Shown one piece after another: positions 7,077 to 12,114 of a stretch of DNA of 12,114 nt. A program made the position numbers and the translations under genes. Within the stretch, counting starts at the first letter, position 1. Each line of letters begins with the position of its first letter. The DNA lies in the NCBI GenBank assembly GCA_014730235.1, contig WJIO01000339.1, positions 1-12,114 on the forward strand. Reading direction: 5' to 3'. The DNA is from Candidatus Poribacteria bacterium. Lineage in GTDB: Bacteria; Poribacteria; DTPJ01; WJIO01. The notes under the pieces were generated by a model. The model searched no databases. It had not been told where the DNA came from and was given only the letters and a program-made list of their open reading frames with translations.

Positions 7077-7237
7077 TTGTCATTCCTGAGAAACTCTTAT
7101 TCCTTTTTGCTCAAGCTTTTTGAAAAAGCTTGAAGCAGGAATCCAGTAGAGCCGCCTAAAGACTGGATTTCTGATTTCGCAGGAATCACAGCATAAAGAA
7201 GTTTCTTATCTTTACCATGCTGAACCCAGAAGAGCCA
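7077..7237. repeat. Third, rearranged copy of the repeat core with a nested palindrome
   Basis: This stretch shares the hairpin core and right-hand part of the element at 6695-6898 but lacks the GTAATCGTT termini. A block of 62 bases is identical between 7156-7217 and 6798-6859. The left hairpin arm is split: after ATTCCTGAGAAA about 40 bp are inserted, containing a palindrome with 11-bp arms around one base (TCAAGCTTTTT-G-AAAAAGCTTGA, 7111-7133), before the arm resumes as CAGGAATCCAG. It lies in the probable leader of leuC. Confidence 0.75.
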
Positions 7238-7283
7238 CAAAACTTTTATTAAGTTTTATTTTAAATGCTCGAGGTAAACAAAA

Positions 7284-8543
7284 ATGGGTATGACAATTAC
7301 ACAAAAAATACTTGCAGCTCATGCGGGTAAAGAATCAGTTGATCCCGGTGAGTTGATTATGGCAAAGCTTGATGTAGTGTTAGCTAATGATATAACTGCT
7401 CCTATAGGGATAACAGAATTCAGAAAGGCCGGAGCGAAGAAAGTCTTTGATAAAGATAAGATCGTGTTGGTAGCGGATCATTTCGTTCCTAACAAAGATA
7501 TCGCATCAGCCCAACAGACAAAGCTAATGAGAGATTTTGCCAGGGAACATGAAATTACAAATTATTTTGATGTAGGGAATATGGGTATCGAACATGCTCT
7601 GCTTCCCGAACAGGGGTTGGTCTTACCCGGTGATACTGTCCTTGGCGCGGACTCCCATACATGCACCTACGGTGCGCTGGGAGCTTTTTCCACAGGTTCC
7701 GGCAGTACCGATTTTGCCGCAGCCATGATTACAGGAGAGGCATGGTTTAGAGTTCCTGAGTCAATGAAATTCATATTCTATGGTAAAAGACAAAAATGGG
7801 TCAGTGGAAAAGACCTGATCCTGCATCTGATAGGTGACATTGGAGTAGACGGCGCGCTCTACAAGGCAATGGAATTCACCGGCGAGGCCATCGCTGATCT
7901 CTCAATGAGCAGCAGACTTACAATGTGCAATATGGCCATTGAAGCCGGCGGGAAATCGGGTATAATTGCACCGGATAAAGTCACCCTGGATTATGTGGAA
8001 TCCAGAGCTAACCGGGGATACCGTATATACGAAAGTGATCCTGATGCTGAATACTGTGAAGTCAGAGAATATGACGTAAGTAAAATCAAGCCCCAAGTCG
8101 CTCTGCCGTTCCTTCCTGAAAATACCGTTCCCATAAGTGAAGTCACAGATATTAAGATCGATCAGGCAGTTATCGGATCATGCACCAACGGCAGATTGGA
8201 AGACCTGAGAATTGCAGCCCAGATACTGCGGGGTCACAATATTCATCCTGATGTTCGTCTCATAGTTATTCCAGCCACCCAGAGCATATACATGCAGGCA
8301 TTATATGAAGGCTTAATCGAGATATTTATCGAAGCCGGTGGTGTAGTCAGCACGCCTACATGCGGACCCTGTCTTGGCGGATATATGGGTATACTGGCCG
8401 AAGGTGAAAGGGCCATATCCACCACCAACAGAAATTTCCGAGGACGTATGGGACATGTTGACAGCGAGGTATATCTTTCAGGCCCGGCCGTGGCCGCCGC
8501 ATCGGCTGTTTTAGGCAAAATCGCAAGCCCAGAGGAGTTGTAA
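7284..8543 (+). CDS. leuC: 3-isopropylmalate dehydratase large subunit
   Basis: A 419-residue aconitase-superfamily protein of the short LeuC type (about 420 residues, shared with archaeal isopropylmalate/homoaconitate hydratases). With LeuD it isomerises 2-isopropylmalate to 3-isopropylmalate in leucine synthesis. The [4Fe-4S] ligands are C300 (GSCTNGR), C360 and C363 ([13 protein letters not shown]); other signatures are [34 protein letters not shown] and [12 protein letters not shown]. The start at 7284 has GAGGT 8 bp upstream; ATG two codons later is an alternative. The stop is followed after 1 bp by leuD, whose Shine-Dalgarno lies within the end of leuC, so the two are translationally linked. 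The short LeuC type also includes homoaconitases and dimethylmalate or citramalate dehydratases, so leucine synthesis rests partly on the leuB-like gene downstream. Confidence 0.95.
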   Translation: MGMTITQKILAAHAGKESVDPGELIMAKLDVVLANDITAPIGITEFRKAGAKKVFDKDKIVLVADHFVPNKDIASAQQTKLMRDFAREHEITNYFDVGNMGIEHALLPEQGLVLPGDTVLGADSHTCTYGALGAFSTGSGSTDFAAAMITGEAWFRVPESMKFIFYGKRQKWVSGKDLILHLIGDIGVDGALYKAMEFTGEAIADLSMSSRLTMCNMAIEAGGKSGIIAPDKVTLDYVESRANRGYRIYESDPDAEYCEVREYDVSKIKPQVALPFLPENTVPISEVTDIKIDQAVIGSCTNGRLEDLRIAAQILRGHNIHPDVRLIVIPATQSIYMQALYEGLIEIFIEAGGVVSTPTCGPCLGGYMGILAEGERAISTTNRNFRGRMGHVDSEVYLSGPAVAAASAVLGKIASPEEL

Positions 8544-8544
8544 A

Positions 8545-9036
8545 ATGAAATTAGCAGGTAAAGCATGGAAATTTGGTGATGATGTAAATACTGACGAAAT
8601 TATTCCGGCTCGTTATCTTAATACCAGCGATCCCGATGAATTGGCATCCCACTGTATGGAGGATATTGACCCGGATTTCATGAATAAAATGTCTCCCGGT
8701 GACATTATTGTTGCTAACAAAAATTTTGGATGCGGCTCTTCCCGGGAACATGCTCCTCTGGCTATCAAGACAGCAGGTATATCCTGTGTCATAGCAAAAA
8801 GCTTTGCAAGGATTTTCTATCGTAATTCAATAAATATAGGTCTGCCGATCCTGGAAAGTGAAGAGGCAGCAGCAAAGATACAGGAAGGCGACAGGTTAGA
8901 GATTGATCTGGCATCCGGGGTTATAAAAAACCTGACTAAGGATGAAACATACCAAGCTCAACCCTTTCCCGGTTTTATGCAACAAATCATATCGTCTGGA
9001 GGACTTTTGAATTATGTAATGTCCAGACAGAACTGA
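8545..9036 (+). CDS. leuD: 3-isopropylmalate dehydratase small subunit
   Basis: A 163-residue swivelling-domain subunit that pairs with LeuC, of the short form usual with this LeuC type. Signatures are [16 protein letters not shown] (10-25), [12 protein letters not shown] (60-71) and [20 protein letters not shown] (84-103). The specificity loop reads YLNT at 24-27. Homoaconitases of this group are known for YLRT, whose Arg binds the longer substrate, so lack of Arg favours isopropylmalate or a similar small substrate. GAGGAG ahead of the ATG lies inside the leuC 3' end. The beta-barrel gene starts 15 bp downstream. Confidence 0.95.
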   Translation: MKLAGKAWKFGDDVNTDEIIPARYLNTSDPDELASHCMEDIDPDFMNKMSPGDIIVANKNFGCGSSREHAPLAIKTAGISCVIAKSFARIFYRNSINIGLPILESEEAAAKIQEGDRLEIDLASGVIKNLTKDETYQAQPFPGFMQQIISSGGLLNYVMSRQN

Positions 9037-9051
9037 AAAGAGGGGATTTAA

Positions 9052-9693
9052 ATGAAAAAACTAATATTAATCAGCTTTGTTCTTTTACTGGTAACAGTTT
9101 CCTATACAAGTGCCAGGGATTTTGCCATAGGAGTAAAAGGCGGCCTTAATCTGGCAAGGGTAGTGGAAAAAGAAATAGAACAGGATACGGATTTCAGAAC
9201 AGCAGGGATCGCCGGGATTTTTGTAACCATAAAAATGGGCGGAGAAATGCTGGCTATACAGCCTGAAGTTTTGTTTTCTATGAAAGGTGCGGAAACTGAT
9301 TCAGACTTACTCAGCAATAATATTCTGGACGTAAGTATGCAGTTGGACTATGTGGAAATACCTATACTGGCTAAAATCTCTTTTCCCATTAGTGAAACCC
9401 TTACGCCCAATATATTTATAGGCCCGGTTATTGCACTAAATACAAAAGCGAAAGCCAAATATGAAATACTTGGCGTTGAGCGAGAGGATGATCTGGAAAA
9501 TATAACTGATTTAGACATGGGGCTTGTTTTAGGCGGTGGAATAAAAATAAACAAGCTATTAGTGGAAGTCCGATACACCATGGGCCTTAAATCCATATAT
9601 GAATTGGATACAGCAGAAGACATATTCGATTTTGACAGCGAAGCTGATGTAAGAAATCAGGTAATATCCATTATGGCCGGATTTTCATTTTAA
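9052..9693 (+). CDS. PorT-like outer-membrane beta-barrel protein
   Basis: A 213-residue protein with a clear Sec signal peptide (MKK, a hydrophobic stretch 4-17, probable cleavage after SYTSA at 21). The mature part begins FAIGVKGGLNLARV, typical of PorT-like/OMP_b-brl_2 barrels, and has alternating amphipathic strands: MLAIQPEVLFSMKGA, LDYVEIPILAKISFPI, LTPNIFIGPVIALNTKAK, MGLVLGGGIKINKLLVEVRYTMGL. It ends in VISIMAGFSF, with the terminal Phe common in outer-membrane barrels. About 8 strands are plausible. It is expected in the outer membrane; its function is unknown. It sits between leuD (15 bp gap, GAGGGG site) and the leuB-like gene (23 bp gap) on the same strand, so it looks cotranscribed with leucine genes, which is unexpected. 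Confidence 0.85.
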   Translation: MKKLILISFVLLLVTVSYTSARDFAIGVKGGLNLARVVEKEIEQDTDFRTAGIAGIFVTIKMGGEMLAIQPEVLFSMKGAETDSDLLSNNILDVSMQLDYVEIPILAKISFPISETLTPNIFIGPVIALNTKAKAKYEILGVEREDDLENITDLDMGLVLGGGIKINKLLVEVRYTMGLKSIYELDTAEDIFDFDSEADVRNQVISIMAGFSF

Positions 9694-9716
9694 TAGATTT
9701 TTACTGGAGGATATTA

Positions 9717-10781
9717 ATGTATAAAATAGCAGTGCTTCCCGGCGATGGAATCGGTCAGGAAGTGGTAAACGAAGGTTTGAAGTGCATAAAAACCGCAGCT
9801 GAAAAAACAGGCTTTGACTACGAAACTGTTGACTACGATTTTGGCGCGGAGAGATACGCCGCCGAAGGAATGAAAGGCGAACCTCTCCCGGATTCTGCAC
9901 TGTCTGAATTAAGAGAAATGGATGCAATATTCCTGGGTGCAATAGGCGATGAAAGAAAAGTTCCACGTGGTGTATTGGAAAAAGGCATCCTGTTGAAAAT
10001 GCGCTTCAGCCTTGATCTATATATAAACCTGCGTCCTATCAAGCTGTACCACGGTGTAGATACTCCCCTGAAAGACAAAGGTCCGGAGGATATTGACTTT
10101 ATTGTTGTAAGAGAAAACACCGAAGGACTATACGCGGGCGTAGGCGGCTTCCTGAAAAAGGGAACACCAGACGAGGTAGCCATTCAGGAGATGGTCAATA
10201 CCCGGAAGGGTGTTGAAAGATGCGTAAGATACGCCTATGAATTGACAAAGAACGATCCTGATCGCAAGCGTCTTACCCTGTGTGACAAGGCCAATGTCCT
10301 GACTTACGCCCACGATCTATGGCGTCGAACTTTTGATGAAGTAGGCGGGGAATACCCGGAAGTTGAAAAAGACTACGCCTATGTTGACGCCACAACCATG
10401 TGGATGGTAAAAAATCCCGAATGGTTTGAAGTAATAGTAACATGCAACATGTTTGGTGACATTATTACAGATCTTGGGGCCATGATCCAGGGGGGAATGG
10501 GTATCGCCGCATCGGGAAACATTAATCCCCATGGAGTTTCTATGTTTGAACCGATTCATGGTTCTGCTCCTAAATACAAAGGCACCAACAAGGCCAATCC
10601 CCTGGCAGCTATATGCGCCGCAGGGATGATGCTGGATCATCTGGGTGAAAAAGATGCCGCTAAAAGCATTGATAAGGCCATTGCCGAATCATTGTCCAGC
10701 GGGAAGATCAAAGACCTGGCAGCCGGTAAGATGGGCATGGGAACCACAGAAGTTGGTGACCTTGTGGCTGAAATGATATAA
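9717..10781 (+). CDS. leuB: Isocitrate/isopropylmalate dehydrogenase family, probable 3-isopropylmalate dehydrogenase
   Basis: A 354-residue beta-decarboxylating dehydrogenase that would oxidise and decarboxylate 3-isopropylmalate to 2-oxoisocaproate. The signatures are LPGDGIG (7-13), the substrate-binding arginines R96, R106 ([16 protein letters not shown]) and R132 ([12 protein letters not shown]), catalytic Y139 and K191 (CDKANVL), D224 (YVDATTMW), metal ligands D248 and D252 ([17 protein letters not shown]), and the nucleotide loop HGSAPKYKG at 281-289. Position and partners (leuCD upstream) favour leuB, but family members include tartrate, isocitrate and homoisocitrate enzymes. K286-Y287 in the nucleotide loop resembles NADP-type isocitrate dehydrogenases, whereas Thermus LeuB has Asp-Ile there. 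The start has GGAGG at 6 bp. It is the last gene of the compact leu block. Confidence 0.88.
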   Translation: MYKIAVLPGDGIGQEVVNEGLKCIKTAAEKTGFDYETVDYDFGAERYAAEGMKGEPLPDSALSELREMDAIFLGAIGDERKVPRGVLEKGILLKMRFSLDLYINLRPIKLYHGVDTPLKDKGPEDIDFIVVRENTEGLYAGVGGFLKKGTPDEVAIQEMVNTRKGVERCVRYAYELTKNDPDRKRLTLCDKANVLTYAHDLWRRTFDEVGGEYPEVEKDYAYVDATTMWMVKNPEWFEVIVTCNMFGDIITDLGAMIQGGMGIAASGNINPHGVSMFEPIHGSAPKYKGTNKANPLAAICAAGMMLDHLGEKDAAKSIDKAIAESLSSGKIKDLAAGKMGMGTTEVGDLVAEMI

Positions 10782-10793
10782 TGTCTACCGCTA

Positions 10794-10849
10794 ATTAACC
10801 ACAGACATTTTAAGCAAAATATCTGTAGCTAGCCATATCAGAGGTTAAT
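10794..10849 (+). promoter_or_regulatory. Structured leader ahead of the MFS transporter
   Basis: A hairpin with 11-nt arms (10801-10811 and 10816-10826, one mismatch, loop AAGC) is followed by no T-run, so it is not a standard terminator. Directly before it, ATTAACC (10794-10800) can pair with GGTTAAT (10843-10849), enclosing the hairpin and covering part of the AGAGG ribosome-binding site of the mini-cistron at 10853. This could control translation; seven A/T-rich pairs may also arise by chance. Confidence 0.4.
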
Positions 10850-10852
10850 ATT

Positions 10853-10888
10853 ATGAAATGTGAGTATTATAACTGGTATTATGAATGA
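10853..10888 (+). CDS. Putative 11-residue Tyr/Trp-rich leader peptide
   Basis: The frame reads MKCEYYNWYYE then TGA: four Tyr and one Trp in eleven residues. AGAGG (10840-10844) stands 8 bp before the ATG. The stop overlaps the start of the transporter in the four bases ATGA (10885-10888), the usual arrangement for translational coupling. The transporter has no Shine-Dalgarno of its own, so ribosomes finishing this mini-cistron probably start it. The composition suggests sensing of charged tRNA-Tyr or tRNA-Trp, as in leader-peptide attenuation; that is inference. No family is recognised. Confidence 0.5.
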   Translation: MKCEYYNWYYE

Positions 10889-12018
10889 TTTCACTCCGTA
10901 AAGATCTTATATACCTTCCGGCTTTACTCATGGATATGTGCGTAGGCAGTATAATCCTGGGTGTTACTTACTTTGCGTCCCGACTAGGTGCTTCACCGCT
11001 GCAAATAGGCGTAATGGCATCAGTAAATACCGTAATGTATGTAATATTCTGCCGCATATTTGGTAAGCTTTCCGATAGAGTTCAACGCAAGCGAGTGCCC
11101 CAGTTGGCCTGTCTTAGCCTTTCTGCTTTGTATCTTGCTTTGCCTTTATGCAAACAGCTTTACCAACTTATGGTTTTGTTTCCCCTCAATGGTGTTGCTC
11201 TGGCTGGTTTGTGGCCTGCCTTGGAAGCCTGGATTGGTGAACGTGACGATGGTCGTCCTTTAATCCGACGGGTGCAGATGTTTAATGTGGCCTGGAGCCT
11301 TGGGCTTGTTATAGGATATGTTTCAGGGGGTTATATATACGATCTTAATGTATTTGCACCTTTTTATCTTGGTTCATCTGCCGCTTTTATAGCGGCTTTG
11401 GCTTTGACTATCCAGCCCAGTGCTCCGGTTACAAAAAATTTCCATGAGGAAACTGTTGAGGTGGAAACCGGTAGAAAATTGACCATGAAATACCTTATGG
11501 TAAGTTGGGCTTCTATATTCATCGGCTGGATGACTTTGGGCATCCTGCGTTACATTTTCCCAAAATTCATAGAACAACTGGGTATGCCTCCCAGGGTTGC
11601 TGGACTGTTGATGCTATGCCAGACCGGGGCCCAGTTGATTATGTTCTCAATCCTTGGTTCAACTGAACGTTGGCATTATAAGTTTTATCCCCTTATAATC
11701 TTCCAGGTTCTGGCTGCTGTGGGTTTTATTTCTATATGGTTTATAGATATTCCCTATATGTGGGCTTTTGGCTTAATTCTAATAGGTTTAAACACCGGAA
11801 TGGCTTATTTTTCCAGCATGTATTACAGCCTTAGCGGTCATGCCGATCTTGGCAACAAAACCGGATGGCATGAATCCATACTTCACAGCGGCGCGTTGGT
11901 CAGTACCATCACCGGCGGAGCTTTGGCCAATTACGTTGATTTGAAAGCACCTTATTTATTTTGCGCTGTTGTATTAATTGTAGGTATACCTGTGCAGATG
12001 TTTATATTGAAAAGATAA
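10885..12018 (+). CDS. Major facilitator superfamily transporter
   Basis: A 377-residue inner-membrane protein with about 11-12 hydrophobic segments in two halves joined by a hydrophilic loop (about 177-203, PSAPVTKNFHEETVEVETGRK). The MFS motif A is present after the second segment: GKLSDRVQRKR at 60-70. A polar stretch before the last helices (SMYYSLSGHADLGNKTGWHES, in part 311-331) resembles that of other small MFS carriers but does not identify the substrate. An in-frame TGA lies directly before the ATG, so translation cannot start earlier; starting at Met1 keeps the first helix (LIYLPALLMDMCVGSIILGV) whole. No Shine-Dalgarno is visible, and the start overlaps the stop of the upstream mini-cistron. 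The Tat-signal gene follows 18 bp later, a possible operon partner. Substrate is unknown; aromatic compounds would fit the leader only by inference. Confidence 0.9.
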   Translation: MISLRKDLIYLPALLMDMCVGSIILGVTYFASRLGASPLQIGVMASVNTVMYVIFCRIFGKLSDRVQRKRVPQLACLSLSALYLALPLCKQLYQLMVLFPLNGVALAGLWPALEAWIGERDDGRPLIRRVQMFNVAWSLGLVIGYVSGGYIYDLNVFAPFYLGSSAAFIAALALTIQPSAPVTKNFHEETVEVETGRKLTMKYLMVSWASIFIGWMTLGILRYIFPKFIEQLGMPPRVAGLLMLCQTGAQLIMFSILGSTERWHYKFYPLIIFQVLAAVGFISIWFIDIPYMWAFGLILIGLNTGMAYFSSMYYSLSGHADLGNKTGWHESILHSGALVSTITGGALANYVDLKAPYLFCAVVLIVGIPVQMFILKR

Positions 12019-12036
12019 TTTGATCTGGAGTTAGTC

Positions 12037-12114
12037 ATGAATAAAATATCACGCCGGGAATTTCTAATCTCATCGGCTGCTGGCTTAACCGCAGTTTCCA
12101 TTACTCCATATATA
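12037..12114 (+). CDS. Tat-exported protein, N-terminal fragment
   Basis: Only the first 26 codons are in the window. They encode a twin-arginine signal peptide: SRREFL (5-10), close to the S/T-R-R-x-F-L-K consensus, followed by a mildly hydrophobic run ISSAAGLTAVSI. GGAG stands 6 bp before the ATG, and the MFS gene ends 18 bp upstream, so the two are probably cotranscribed. Such signals occur on folded periplasmic redox enzymes, Gfo/Idh/MocA-type oxidoreductases and metallophosphatases; the mature domain is off the window, so the function cannot be given. Confidence 0.8.
   Translation, partial: MNKISRREFLISSAAGLTAVSITPYI

Noticed and set aside
5062-7237. A CRISPR array made from the repeated ATTCCTGCGAAA units
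   Set aside because: There are only three scattered units, they are inverted-repeat hairpins of differing length, and there are no regular spacers or cas genes.
9833-10640. Minus-strand open frames of up to 116 codons opposite the leuB-like gene
   Set aside because: They lie antisense to a conserved coding frame, have no supporting ribosome-binding sites or motifs, and resemble no family.
10781-10798. A five-codon frame (MSTAN) overlapping the leuB stop codon
   Set aside because: It is too short, has no composition signal, and arises easily by chance from the TAATG overlap.
10801-10826. An intrinsic terminator after the leuB-like gene
   Set aside because: The hairpin is A/T-rich with a mismatch and is followed by AGCTAGCC, not a T-run.

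Overview
The window is ordinary-looking bacterial chromosome of moderate-to-low GC, with long AT-rich spacers and two strand switches. A tungsten-type aldehyde:ferredoxin oxidoreductase points to an anaerobe. A signal-peptide-bearing outer-membrane beta-barrel protein of PorT-like type and a Tat signal peptide point to a Gram-negative (diderm) cell, perhaps of the Bacteroidetes/FCB neighbourhood. That placement is inference; no rRNA or other taxonomic marker is present.

Layout. (1) 1-4469, plus strand: 3' part of an aldehyde ferredoxin oxidoreductase (AOR) gene, a complete transketolase 17 bp later, a terminator-like hairpin, and a xylose-isomerase-like TIM-barrel sugar-phosphate isomerase/epimerase. 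(2) 4471-4510: a perfect 40-bp palindrome that acts as a bidirectional terminator for the converging genes. (3) 4518-6636, minus strand: an unrecognised 173-aa protein, a short inverted-repeat element, a proline-rich protein with three 18-residue Trp repeats, and a LOG/TIGR00730 family nucleotide phosphoribohydrolase-like protein. The last two genes start at TTG behind good Shine-Dalgarno sites. (4) 6637-7283: a 647-bp spacer holding a second, longer copy of the inverted-repeat element and a third, rearranged relative. (5) 7284-10781, plus strand: leuC, leuD, an outer-membrane beta-barrel gene, and a leuB-type dehydrogenase, tightly spaced as one operon. (6) 10782-12114, plus strand: a 103-bp leader with a hairpin and an 11-codon Tyr/Trp-rich open frame overlapping the start of an MFS transporter, then the first 26 codons of a Tat-exported protein.

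How the genes fit together. AOR, transketolase and the isomerase suggest sugar-phosphate/aldehyde metabolism. LeuCD plus the LeuB-like enzyme can turn 2-isopropylmalate into 2-oxoisocaproate (leucine synthesis); the first enzyme, LeuA, is not in the window. The most unusual points are the Tyr/Trp-rich mini-cistron translationally coupled to the transporter, the miniature inverted-repeat elements that seem to carry an outward promoter toward the minus-strand gene beside each of them, and the beta-barrel gene embedded in the leu operon. I see no CRISPR array, tRNA, rRNA, transposase or phage gene.
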